Origin: Flavicella sp.
GTDB taxonomy: Bacteria > Bacteroidota > Bacteroidia > Flavobacteriales > Flavobacteriaceae
Reading direction: 5' to 3'
Assembly: GCF_029238425.1 (NCBI RefSeq)
Contig: NZ_JAQWGB010000067.1
Span: 19,335-83,334 of the forward strand
DNA length: 64,000 nt
This document shows, in pieces, positions 38,213-46,020 of the stretch. Position 1 is the first letter of the stretch; each line of letters opens with the position of its first letter. The notes beneath the pieces are model-generated. The model was not told the origin of the DNA, did not search any database, and saw nothing but the letters and a program-made list of their open reading frames with translations. The position numbers and the translations under genes were made by a program.

Positions 38213-39388
38213 CTATGGCCAACGAACAATGGAGTTGGTATACATGGCATCCAGTCCCATTTGTACACAGGTAGCCGTATTAGCTCCGGTTAGTACATTT
38301 GATTTTGGTTGCGTATTGTTGATGATAGCATCTCCAAAATCAATAAGTGCTTGTTTACTCGGATCCAAATGCTCAACGTTGATGGCATATCCTTTATTTT
38401 TATCCCATTGTGCTGTGGCTCCACTTACTCCATCGACATCTTTAATTACTTTATTTTTTTGACCCTCTGGATAAAACCAAGCTTGCTTTGTATCAATAAC
38501 AATCGTCCCTTTATCCCCCATAACTTTTATTTCATAACCATCGCTAGCATTGCTAGTTAAACAGGAAAATTTTGCGATCACCCCACTTGGATAAGTGTAG
38601 GTCAAGTGAGTGTTATCAAAGGTTTCTCTTCCATCCTTCCAATAGTCAATCCCGCCAACTCCCATCACTTGATTGGGTACTTCATCTAAAACCCAATTCA
38701 CAAAATCGATTTGATGCGAACTTAATTCAGCTGTTAAGCCACCGGAAAACTCACGATACATTCTCCAATTAATAGCTTTTTCATACTTAGACTCGGGCAC
38801 TGTTCGTCTCCAATTGGCATGCCGGTTCCATTGACACTCAAAGGCACAAATCTTTCCGATTTTACCTTGTTTTATCAATTCTACCACGTGTGCATATAAC
38901 CTAGAACTGTGGTATTGATGCCCCGTTTGAAATATATTGTTTGACTGATTCGATTTTTCTACTAATGATCGAATACCTTTATAACCTTTGGCCAGTGTTT
39001 TTTCACAGTACACATGTTTACCAGCATCCAGAGCATCCAGAGCAATCGATGCATGCGTACTAAACGGTGTTGCAACGATAACCGCATCAACAGCAGTATT
39101 ATCAAGTAGACCTCTATAATCAGAATAACCAACAGGTTTTGAATTGGCCTTTGACAAACCATTCTCTAACCTAAAAGGGAGAATATCACAGGAGGCAATT
39201 ACATTAAGGTTCTCTATAGAATTAAGAACTGACGTGAGTCCGCTTCCACGATTACCAGTTCCAATGACTCCAAGATTAATGGTATTTAAAACATTCGGTT
39301 TAGACAATAAGCTTCCATAGGTGTATGAAGCCCCCATCATACCAGCCGTTGCTATCCCCGTTTTTTTAATAAATGATCGTCTTTTCAA
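38213..39388 (-). CDS. Gfo/Idh/MocA-family oxidoreductase, Tat-exported
   Basis: A 391-residue protein with a Tat-type leader (MKRRSFIKKTGIATAGMMG). An N-terminal Rossmann fold carries GVIGTGNRGSG, then DAVIVATPFSTHA and the family EK motif in HVYCEKTLAKGYKG. A C-terminal alpha/beta domain contains GGLTAELSSHQIDFVNW. Relatives are NAD(P)-dependent sugar dehydrogenases, or, with a tightly bound cofactor, GH109-type glycosidases that work by transient oxidation. Export fits the second type, because a soluble NAD pool is absent in the periplasm. This is inference. It is cotranscribed with the GH110 gene, which suggests a shared galactose-containing substrate. Confidence 0.86.
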   Translation of the reverse strand: MKRRSFIKKTGIATAGMMGASYTYGSLLSKPNVLNTINLGVIGTGNRGSGLTSVLNSIENLNVIASCDILPFRLENGLSKANSKPVGYSDYRGLLDNTAVDAVIVATPFSTHASIALDALDAGKHVYCEKTLAKGYKGIRSLVEKSNQSNNIFQTGHQYHSSRLYAHVVELIKQGKIGKICAFECQWNRHANWRRTVPESKYEKAINWRMYREFSGGLTAELSSHQIDFVNWVLDEVPNQVMGVGGIDYWKDGRETFDNTHLTYTYPSGVIAKFSCLTSNASDGYEIKVMGDKGTIVIDTKQAWFYPEGQKNKVIKDVDGVSGATAQWDKNKGYAINVEHLDPSKQALIDFGDAIINNTQPKSNVLTGANTATCVQMGLDAMYTNSIVRWP

Positions 39389-39464
39389 AACCTAAATAAT
39401 TTTTAGTTACGTAACGTTCTTTCGAGTTTTTATTAAAAAATTCTGAAATATTAATTACAACTAC

Positions 39465-39520
39465 TAAAAGTATATGGTAAAAAAAAAAAGCATGTACTCT
39501 AATGTTCTAAAATTGTACTC
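39465..39520 (-). promoter_or_regulatory. Promoter with triple half-sites before the oxidoreductase-GH110 unit
   Basis: Plus-strand half-sites ATGTACT (39492), ATGTTCT (39502) and TTGTACT (39513) are spaced 10 and 11 bp, so the outer two are exactly 21 bp apart. On the minus strand the proximal half-site is followed after exactly 19 bp by TACTTTTA (39472-39465), a close match to the Bacteroidota -7 box. A long A/T tract (39480-39489) fills the spacer. The architecture is the same as at 9.55 and 13.47 kb. Confidence 0.6.
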
Positions 39521-39589
39521 AAGAACATAAACAACTGATTACATGAGAAATAAACAACACAGCCACAAACACCTGAATAATATTAACTT

Positions 39590-39853
39590 ATACAAACCAA
39601 CCAGCACAACTTAAACGTTTATGTAAAAAAAGAAAGGCTGGAAAAAATATTTCTAATAAAAATAGAACCACATTTAGATATAGAGACGTTTTTAAAAAAC
39701 AACCCATTACATATACCTGAAGAAATATTGTACGATGTTGCAGAAGCTTACCCTTTAACTAAACAACTAATATTAAAAGATATGTTTAAAACGGATTATA
39801 TTAGCTACATAAGAAGAGCAGAATTCCGCATCTTTTTCATAGCAAAAAAATGA
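39590..39853 (+). pseudogene. C-terminal gene remnant without start codon
   Basis: An open frame of about 85 codons follows a TAA and ends at TGA 39851-39853. No ATG occurs before the last third. The translated tail (IEPHLDIETFLKNNPLHIPE, EEILYDVAEAYPLTKQLI, SYIRRAEFRIFFIAKK) looks like genuine protein and is followed by a proper terminator. I read it as the 3' end of a deleted gene. I do not recognise the family. A shorter real gene with a non-ATG start is possible. Confidence 0.45.
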
Positions 39854-39878
39854 AAGCCACTCAATTTGAGTGGCTTTT
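39853..39878. terminator. Perfect bidirectional hairpin terminator
   Basis: AAAGCCACTCAA and TTGAGTGGCTTTT form a stem of at least eleven base pairs with almost no loop (39853-39878). A T-rich tail follows on the plus strand and TTTTTTT follows on the minus strand (39851-39844). It serves both the remnant on the left and the HEPN gene on the right. Confidence 0.85.
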
Positions 39879-39912
39879 GATTTGATTAACAAATACTAAA
39901 AAAAGCAAACAG

Positions 39913-40938
39913 CTATAATTTTAAGGTGTTTAATTTAGTTTCTCTTTGAGTTTCGAAAAATCTTAACTTTTTCAATTGATATTTATTTGATACTATCTTT
40001 AGTTTTTTTTCATGTTCATAATTATCTGAATATTCTACCAATTTCCCTTTGGAATTAAACACATCAATACAATTAACAATGTTATACAAAACATTGAACA
40101 AAATATTCTCCAGAATAACAAGTTGCTCTAAAGTTATATCTTGGGCTTTTCCCTCATGCATGTAATTATTTCTTATTGTATACAATTTAACAATCTTCTC
40201 TTTATACCTATTTTGAGACCAATTTTCTGTCCAATCTAATAAAAAACCTAACCTTTTTACAACTACCTGACACTTTTTCATATCCGCCTTATTTTCTACT
40301 AATAGCATCTCAAGAGCAACAATGTTTTTTAAAAAAGCATCCTCAACTCTCTCAGAACTTTGGGCTTGTCCAATTATTTTTACCGCTTCAATAATCATCT
40401 TTTCCCATTTAGAATTTTTACCCTTTTTATTGAGAATCCTTCGCAAAAAAGGAATAAACCAATATTTACGATGGAACTTACTCCAAGTATCGTTCAATTC
40501 AAGTTTAACAGAATTAACTCTAGCTCCCATAAAACTTGGCAAAGCACTTTTTAGACCAAGACTTATGCCCTTTTGTAACTCACTTCTATCGTATGTTAAT
40601 ATTTTTTGTCCTATTTTTCGAATACTGAAAGACATATATGAAGCACAAAGAATACTTATTGATTTATTAATTTCATTTCGTGCCCATTCAACATCACTAG
40701 AGTCAGAATATCTAACTATTGCAATTACTTTGAAGTTGGTAATGATATTTTTAAAAAAGCTAGTTGATGAATTTAAATGTTCCAAGCTACCGATAGTATA
40801 CTCCAATCCAAATTTTAGCCTAGTTTTGCGAAATCGTTTAAACGTGGTAAAAGTCACTAAGCCAATTTTCAAATCCTTTAACGAATCCTCATTCAAATTA
40901 ACGCCATAAACAGGTGTAATAAATAATTTATCTTCCAA
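39913..40938 (-). CDS. ApeA-like HEPN-domain protein
   Basis: A 341-residue cytoplasmic protein without signal or membrane segments. The C-terminal part (about 205-305) is helical and contains LYTIRNNYMHEG, an R-x4-H motif typical of HEPN nuclease domains and close to the ApeA-like subgroup. The N-terminal 200 residues are unassigned. HEPN proteins of this kind are often RNases in phage defence or toxin modules, and ApeA itself is a described anti-phage protein. No antitoxin or second defence gene is encoded beside it. It stands alone between terminators in a region with gene scars, so acquisition by transfer is plausible. Actual defence activity is not shown. Confidence 0.65.
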   Translation of the reverse strand: MEDKLFITPVYGVNLNEDSLKDLKIGLVTFTTFKRFRKTRLKFGLEYTIGSLEHLNSSTSFFKNIITNFKVIAIVRYSDSSDVEWARNEINKSISILCASYMSFSIRKIGQKILTYDRSELQKGISLGLKSALPSFMGARVNSVKLELNDTWSKFHRKYWFIPFLRRILNKKGKNSKWEKMIIEAVKIIGQAQSSERVEDAFLKNIVALEMLLVENKADMKKCQVVVKRLGFLLDWTENWSQNRYKEKIVKLYTIRNNYMHEGKAQDITLEQLVILENILFNVLYNIVNCIDVFNSKGKLVEYSDNYEHEKKLKIVSNKYQLKKLRFFETQRETKLNTLKL

Positions 40939-41038
40939 TCTAATTATCTTTATTATGATTTAGGAAAGTTAGCAATTAAAAAAGACACTAAACAAACAAA
41001 ATTAATCATCCCCCTAAACACCACTTAAAAACAAAAAA

Positions 41039-41063
41039 CCTTACAAACATAGTGTTTATAAGG
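41039..41063. terminator. Hairpin, probable terminator
   Basis: CCTTAcAAACA (41039-41049) pairs with TGTTTaTAAGG (41053-41063) with one mismatch and a 3-base loop. It is flanked by A-rich DNA on the left and CTTT on the right. It lies upstream of the HEPN gene start, so it would end plus-strand transcripts or insulate the region. Confidence 0.5.
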
Positions 41064-41075
41064 CTTTATGAATTT

Positions 41076-41301
41076 TAACGCGGTCTAGAACGGACTCCTT
41101 CGACTACAAGCTTCTTACAGAAACATGTCTGAGGATACACTTCTCGCCCCAAAAATTTAGGCACAAAAAAACCTCTTCAAAAAGAAGAGGTTTTAAACGC
41201 GGTCTGGACGGGACTTGAAAAAAAGTCTACAAACCCAGTAAAATCAATTGCTTTCTAATATCTTGTAAATTGTGTTGACCGATTTGTTGACCTACCTTTT
41301 G
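41076..41301. other. Two tRNA-3'-end-like segments and a short coding relic
   Basis: GCGGTCTaGAaCGGACT (41080-41096) and GCGGTCTGGACGGGACTTGA (41199-41218) resemble each other. The second looks like the complement of a tRNA T-arm and acceptor (TTCAAGTCCCGTCCAGACC on the minus strand). No complete tRNA is present. On the minus strand at 41301-41227 a 24-codon relic (QKVGQQIGQHNLQDIRKQLI..) ends at TAG just before this segment. This pattern is what a former integration site at a tRNA gene leaves behind. That interpretation is tentative. Confidence 0.4.
41168..41194. terminator. Perfect bidirectional hairpin terminator
   Basis: AAAACCTCTTC (41168-41178) and GAAGAGGTTTT (41184-41194) form an 11-bp perfect stem with loop AAAAA. 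An A-run lies before it and a T-run after it. No intact gene ends immediately beside it, so it is probably the terminator of a lost gene. Confidence 0.8.
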
Positions 41302-41463
41302 TTATTATTTAGTACGTTTTAACTTTCAATCCGATAATACAAATTTACGACTTAACACTCTATGTATAAAACTAAATAACGGTACATATCATGACACATA
41401 ATTAGTCATTCCAGCGGTCATGAACAAAATCTAAAAACATACCCTATTCTTAAATAGAATGTA

Positions 41464-41619
41464 CTATTGAAGTTTCGTAAAGGCAACTTCATACGCCTCT
41501 AATCTTGATAGTTTAGGTTGATTTTCCGTATAAGACTTGGCTAAAGAAATAACCTTTTCCCTTATATTTAACAATGCTGATTCTTCTAGTAGTTCAATTA
41601 ATAGTTTTTCTGAAGTCAT
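41464..41619 (-). CDS. Small hypothetical protein, 51 residues
   Basis: A short frame running ATG (41619) to TAG (41464). The protein starts MTSEKLLIELLEESALLN and ends EAYEVAFTKLQ, is predicted mostly helical and is charged and soluble. Codon use looks coding-like, and it lies just downstream of the permease gene in the same orientation, separated by 88 bases. I do not recognise a family. It could be a small regulator or simply a conserved hypothetical gene. Confidence 0.5.
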   Translation of the reverse strand: MTSEKLLIELLEESALLNIREKVISLAKSYTENQPKLSRLEAYEVAFTKLQ

Positions 41620-41707
41620 AATATATTAATGTTCTTTTTAAAATAATATTTGAGTCGATTAATCTTAGGTATATGTGAAGGTTTTAAAATTTCAAGGGTA
41701 GGATTTC

Positions 41708-43012
41708 TTATTTGTAAACCTTCAAGGTTCTATATCCATACAATGCAATAAAACAAAAACAAATAAAAGGAAGAATAAAAGAAAAATTAACTCCGGTAAA
41801 TGGTCCTATATGATCCATATCTATAAGTAAACCTTGTAAGATAGGCATTAGTGCACCTCCTACAATTGCCATAACTAGTCCTGCAGCTCCTAAAGCAGAA
41901 TCTTCTTCACTTAAACCATTTAATGCAATTCCATAAATTGTTGGGAACATTAAAGACATAAATGCTGAAGTTGCAACTAATAAATAAAGACCTAAAACTC
42001 CTTCTATTAAAATTACACCAGCAATAGTTACCATAGCCCCCAATGCAAAAAACATTAATAATTTTTTGGCATTTACATATTTCATTAAAATTGTACTAAC
42101 AAAACGGCTAGATAAAAATATACCCATTGCAACGATATTATAATTTTGAGCAGTTGCTTTAGAAATACCAAGGTTACCAGCATATTGAATAATAAAAGTC
42201 CAACACATTATCTGTGCAGCTACATAAAACATTTGAGCCAAAACACCTTCTTTATATTTTCCATTAGCAAACAATCTCTTAAAAGAATCTGCTGCACTTG
42301 AATAACTAACGTTATCGGCTCTTTTAGGCATTTTTGTAAATGCGATAAGTACCAACATTGCAATAACGACAAAACCAAGTATTACATAAGGATTTCTAAT
42401 AATTCCAAGATCATGAGTTCTAATAACAGCTTTTTGAGCTTCATCAAGTGTCCCAAAAATAATTTCACCTGCTTCATCTCTTACATCAGAATCTAAGGCT
42501 ACAAGAATAAACTTTGATGCTACGAACATTCCAAAAAGAGAACCAATTGGATTAAAAGCTTGTGCTAAATTTAATCTTTGAGTAGCAGTACGTGGATCTC
42601 CCATCGAAAGAATAAATGGATTTGCCGTAGTTTCTAAAAAGGCTAACCCAAAAGTTAAAATGTACAAAGACCCTAAAAAGAACCCGAAAATTTCGAATTC
42701 TGCTGCAGGGTAGAATAATAATGCTCCAATAGAATATAATGTCAATCCTAATAAAATCCCTTGCTTATAACTGTATTTTCTTACAAATAAAGCGGCAGGA
42801 ATTGCCATGGTGGCATAGCCCCCATAAAAAGCAAGCTGCACCAAAGCTGCTTTTGCAGTAGAGATCTCCATTACGGCACCAAAAGCGGCAACCATTGGGT
42901 TTGTAATATCATTTGCAAATCCCCAAAGTGCAAATAAAGATGTTATGATAATAAATGGTAAAAGTACCTCTTTGGATACTACAGGAATTTTTTGAGTGTT
43001 TGACATAGTCAA
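41708..43012 (-). CDS. fucP: L-fucose:proton symporter, FucP-type MFS permease
   Basis: A 434-residue inner-membrane permease of the FHS family with about 12 membrane segments. It shows the FucP marks ALWGFANDITNPMV in helix 1, with an acidic residue as in the proton-coupled E. coli protein, and LETTANPFILSMG in helix 4. It would import free L-fucose, or a related deoxysugar or galactose, from the periplasm. It follows aldA in the same orientation, but a terminator-like hairpin lies between the two, so its expression may be partly independent. A second possible start is Met3. Substrate is inferred from the neighbouring fucose genes. Confidence 0.88.
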   Translation of the reverse strand: MTMSNTQKIPVVSKEVLLPFIIITSLFALWGFANDITNPMVAAFGAVMEISTAKAALVQLAFYGGYATMAIPAALFVRKYSYKQGILLGLTLYSIGALLFYPAAEFEIFGFFLGSLYILTFGLAFLETTANPFILSMGDPRTATQRLNLAQAFNPIGSLFGMFVASKFILVALDSDVRDEAGEIIFGTLDEAQKAVIRTHDLGIIRNPYVILGFVVIAMLVLIAFTKMPKRADNVSYSSAADSFKRLFANGKYKEGVLAQMFYVAAQIMCWTFIIQYAGNLGISKATAQNYNIVAMGIFLSSRFVSTILMKYVNAKKLLMFFALGAMVTIAGVILIEGVLGLYLLVATSAFMSLMFPTIYGIALNGLSEEDSALGAAGLVMAIVGGALMPILQGLLIDMDHIGPFTGVNFSFILPFICFCFIALYGYRTLKVYK

Positions 43013-43042
43013 GTTTGTTATTGGTTTGAAACTGTTTGATAT

Positions 43043-43091
43043 AAAAAAAGCACTGTTGAATTTAGATTATGAAATCTAAAACCAACAGTGC
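43043..43091 (-). terminator. Hairpin terminator between aldA and fucP
   Basis: GCACTGTTG (43050-43058) pairs with CAACAGTGC (43083-43091), and an inner TTTAGATTT/AAATCTAAA stem extends it. On the minus strand it is followed by TTTTTTT (43049-43043). It would stop or attenuate transcription from aldA into fucP. Confidence 0.75.
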
Positions 43092-43114
43092 CATATGTTT
43101 ATTCTAGAAAAATT

Positions 43115-44554
43115 CTATTTATACTGCGCGTATACTACTTTAGTTTGCAAATATTCTTGCATACCATGTTTACCATCAGCACCACCTAATCCAGATTTTT
43201 TCCATCCCGCATGGAAACCTTGAATTGCTTCAAAATGCTCTCTATTGATATATGTTTCTCCAAAGTCTAATTCTTGAGAAGCATGCATTACTTTATTAAA
43301 GTTCTCAGAGAAGATAGAAGATGTCAATCCAAACTCTGAATCATTAGCTAAAGCAATTGCTTCATCTAATGTATTAAACTTCATTACAGGTAAAACTGGT
43401 CCAAAAACCTCTTCCTGAATAATTTGCATGTTTTGTTTTACATTTGTCAATAATGTTGGCTGATAAAAGAATCCTTTATCAAACTGGCTAGAACGAGTTC
43501 CACCAACAACAACTTCGGCACCCTCTTTTTTAGCAAATTCAACCATTTCAGCAACTTTTTCCATTTGGTCTTTAGAAACCATACTACTCATATCTGGATT
43601 ATTACCAGAAAAAGCGTCTTCAACTTTAACTTCAGACATTTTCTTAGCAACTCTCTCCATAAATTCATCATGAATAGACTCTTCAACATACACACGTTCA
43701 GCGCAGTTACAAACTTGTCCACTAAAGATTACTTTAGATGATACAATTGCATTAACAGCTAAATCTAAATTAGCATCAGCACAAACAATAGCAGGTGCTT
43801 TTCCTCCTAATTCCAAAGAAACCTTTGTAATATTTTGAGAAGCAGCTTCCATAATTTTTTGCCCAGCGAAAACACTTCCTGTCAAACTTACAATACCTGT
43901 AATTGGACTTTTAGTAAGTGCATTTCCAACTACGGGACCAGAACCTAAGACAAAGTTCAAAACTCCTGCAGGTAATTCTATATTTTCAATTAATTTAACA
44001 AATTCCATTACTGTATTAGGTGCAACACAACTTGGCTTAATAACACATGTATTTCCAGTAACTAAAGAAGGAGCTACTTTACGTGCCATTACAAAAAACG
44101 GGAAATTCCAAGGTAATATACCTACAGCAACACCAATCGGTGATTTGTGTAAAAAGATATGTTCTTTTTGACGATCGCTTTGAATAATTTCTCCTTCAAT
44201 TCTTCTTGCCCATCCAGCGTTATAATCAAAATAATCAGCAGTAACATCAATTTCAACTTGAGCTAATCCAATTACTTTAGCTTGTTCATCAGCTAATGTT
44301 TCAGCAAGAAAAACTCTATTCTCACGAATTATACTTGCCATCTTGTTTAAATAGTTAGCTCTTTCAATTGCAGGAAGAGATCTCCAACCTTTCTGTGAAG
44401 CTTGAGCTGCATCTAACGCATTATTTGCATCAACGACAGATCCTTTTGGTATTAATGATAAAACTTCTTCAGTACAAGGGTTAATTACTTTTGTTACTTC
44501 AGTAGAAGTAGATTTTACAAACCTTCCGTTTATATATTGATTGAATTCTTTCAT
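43115..44554 (-). CDS. aldA: Lactaldehyde dehydrogenase (AldA-type)
   Basis: A 479-residue NAD-dependent aldehyde dehydrogenase, the same length as E. coli AldA. It has PWNFPFFVMARKVAP and LELGGKAPAIVCADA, with the catalytic Glu. The AldA-type active-site segment is GQVCNCAERV, with Cys282 and Cys284. In fucose breakdown it oxidises the L-lactaldehyde released by the aldolase to L-lactate in the cytoplasm. It lies beside fucP on the minus strand, with a 468-base gap separating it from the AraC regulator gene. The presence of a dedicated aldehyde dehydrogenase suggests aerobic use of the deoxysugar. Confidence 0.92.
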   Translation of the reverse strand: MKEFNQYINGRFVKSTSTEVTKVINPCTEEVLSLIPKGSVVDANNALDAAQASQKGWRSLPAIERANYLNKMASIIRENRVFLAETLADEQAKVIGLAQVEIDVTADYFDYNAGWARRIEGEIIQSDRQKEHIFLHKSPIGVAVGILPWNFPFFVMARKVAPSLVTGNTCVIKPSCVAPNTVMEFVKLIENIELPAGVLNFVLGSGPVVGNALTKSPITGIVSLTGSVFAGQKIMEAASQNITKVSLELGGKAPAIVCADANLDLAVNAIVSSKVIFSGQVCNCAERVYVEESIHDEFMERVAKKMSEVKVEDAFSGNNPDMSSMVSKDQMEKVAEMVEFAKKEGAEVVVGGTRSSQFDKGFFYQPTLLTNVKQNMQIIQEEVFGPVLPVMKFNTLDEAIALANDSEFGLTSSIFSENFNKVMHASQELDFGETYINREHFEAIQGFHAGWKKSGLGGADGKHGMQEYLQTKVVYAQYK

Positions 44555-44918
44555 GATAAGTCTTGTTGTTATTTGTGATTAATGAATTACTATTGAATAG
44601 GCTTCTATGATACCCGGTAATAAAAGAAAAAAAATTATTTTAAAAACAACTTCTCTTAGTGTAACATTGCATGACAAAATTAAGAGATAACTAGGCTTAT
44701 ATTTTTATCCATATCAATCAATGACATGTACAATATAAACATTTATTCTTTTACATCAACGCTCTATACATATTAACTTGTACAATTTTCTTTTGAATTT
44801 GGAAGACACATCTATGTAAACACTAAACCAACCCAATCAGCCAGCAAACACATGAGTTTTAAAACCCTAATATATAAAGGGATTTCGCAAGCGCCAAAGA
44901 GGTTAACAATGTAAGAAA
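44555..44918. other. Gap upstream of aldA
   Basis: No gene is visible in these 364 bases. Two similar palindromic words, ATGTACAAT (44726) and TTGTACAAT (44778), recall the TTGTACTAT word at 45994 in front of the aldolase gene. They may be binding sites of the AraC regulator. No clear -7 box toward aldA was recognised. Confidence 0.3.
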
Positions 44919-45008
44919 ACAGGATGTCTCAAAGAATACTATCTTAGTTTATCGAAAGAATACTTTCAACCCTAAGATTGTATTTTATATACAATTTAAA
45001 CATCCTGT
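44919..45008 (-). terminator. Extended three-part hairpin after the AraC gene
   Basis: Three nested stems make one 90-base structure. The outer stem is ACAGGATGT (44919-44927) with ACATCCTGT (45000-45008). The middle stem is AATACTATCTTAG (44935-44947) with CTAAGATTGTATT (44972-44984), with a single T-T mismatch. The apical stem is GAAAG-AATA-CTTTC (44954-44967). On the minus strand TTTTCTT follows. It probably terminates the regulator transcript, but it is larger than a normal terminator. Confidence 0.6.
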
Positions 45009-45022
45009 GTTTTAAAGTTGAT

Positions 45023-45919
45023 TTATGTATATCTTCCTGACTTGTAATAGGCAGGGGTAAGGCCAGTTACTGATTTAAATACTCTAGAAAAATGATATCT
45101 ATCAGAGAACCCTAAATCTTCAGCAACTTCTTCAATAGTTTTATTTGTATGCTCGAATAACTCACATGATTTTGCAATTTTTCTCATTTGAATGAAGTTA
45201 TGTAAAGTAGTATTCATCTCCTCTTTAAACAACCTAGCAAATGAATTTGGAGCCATGTTGATAATATCTGCAAGATCTGTATTGCTAAGTTTTTCATTTA
45301 TATTCGCTTCTATAAATCGAATTACTTTTAAAACTCTTTCGTCGATATTTATAGCTTTCCATAATTCAGGACCAATATTTGTCAATGCTTCTTTAATGAA
45401 AGCTTGAAGCTTTAAGTTAAAGGTCAATTTAAAATCTTTGTTTTCTATTTTTAGTATCCCTGTGAGATATATCAACCTTTCTTTTAAATATTCTGTTAAT
45501 TCAACCTTTAGAATTCCTGGATACACATTATCGAAAGGGACTCCTAGTTTAAAGTGGGTAAAAAAATGAATTAGTTGGGATTCAACCTCATCTTCATTTA
45601 AGTTTCCTGTAAGATGTTTACCTGATACATGTATACCTTTACTATAAATGTGATTTTTTTTGAAGCGGGAAGAAAAAGAGGTAAAAGGTGGAATTATATA
45701 TATGCAATTAGGATCCATATCAAAAACATTATCTTGATGAATCAACTGCCCCCCTTCATTTCTATTCCAGTATATCCTCCAAAATGGAAAAACCATATCA
45801 TGACAATCCCATATATCTATCAACCAATATCTACAACAAAGTAACTTTAATTTTATATCTACAAAGTTCTGTTTATTTGAAGAAGGATCTCCTAGTTCAA
45901 TGTCTTTTACAAATTTCAT
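45023..45919 (-). CDS. AraC-family transcriptional regulator of the fucose cluster
   Basis: A 298-residue regulator. The N-terminal part (about 1-170) has a cupin-like sugar-sensing character (CHDMVFPFWRIYWN, CIYIIPPFTSFSS). The C-terminal 100 residues are an AraC helix-turn-helix pair with LADIINMAPNSFARLFKEE and EEVAEDLGFSDRYHFSRVFKSVTGLTPAYYK. It is divergently transcribed from the aldolase-fucI-kinase operon, with about 100 bases between the starts. This is the usual layout for a local regulator of sugar catabolism. It would respond to fucose or an intermediate. No membrane or receiver domain is present. Confidence 0.9.
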   Translation of the reverse strand: MKFVKDIELGDPSSNKQNFVDIKLKLLCCRYWLIDIWDCHDMVFPFWRIYWNRNEGGQLIHQDNVFDMDPNCIYIIPPFTSFSSRFKKNHIYSKGIHVSGKHLTGNLNEDEVESQLIHFFTHFKLGVPFDNVYPGILKVELTEYLKERLIYLTGILKIENKDFKLTFNLKLQAFIKEALTNIGPELWKAINIDERVLKVIRFIEANINEKLSNTDLADIINMAPNSFARLFKEEMNTTLHNFIQMRKIAKSCELFEHTNKTIEEVAEDLGFSDRYHFSRVFKSVTGLTPAYYKSGRYT

Positions 45920-45944
45920 TTTTCAAGGATGTTTAAATTAGATA

Positions 45945-45996
45945 CAAAAATACAAATTTTAAATATTTATAAATACACAAAACGAGTGTAAATTTG
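45945..45996. promoter_or_regulatory. Divergent promoter region, AraC regulator and aldolase
   Basis: Two exact TAnnTTTG boxes lie back to back. TATTTTTG on the minus strand (45952-45945) faces the regulator gene and TAAATTTG on the plus strand (45989-45996) faces the aldolase gene. A weak TTTA lies 19 bp upstream of the second. Because the plus-strand box overlaps the most upstream in-frame ATG (45994), translation of the aldolase must begin later, at 46021. Confidence 0.5.
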
Positions 45997-46020
45997 TACT
46001 ATCAATTTTATACAAGATAT

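Noticed and set aside
1..39388. Assignment as a fucoidan or ulvan PUL
   Set aside because: No GH29, GH95, GH107 or GH168 type enzyme and no ulvan lyase or GH105 is seen. Sulfatases alone do not decide the substrate.
40322..40909. A 195-codon open frame on the plus strand opposite the HEPN gene
   Set aside because: It is fully antisense to a frame with recognisable domain motifs, has no own promoter or protein-like character, and reflects codon bias of the real gene.
41199..41218. A complete tRNA gene
   Set aside because: Only the T-arm and acceptor-like 3' end can be recognised. No anticodon or D arm is found next to it on either strand.
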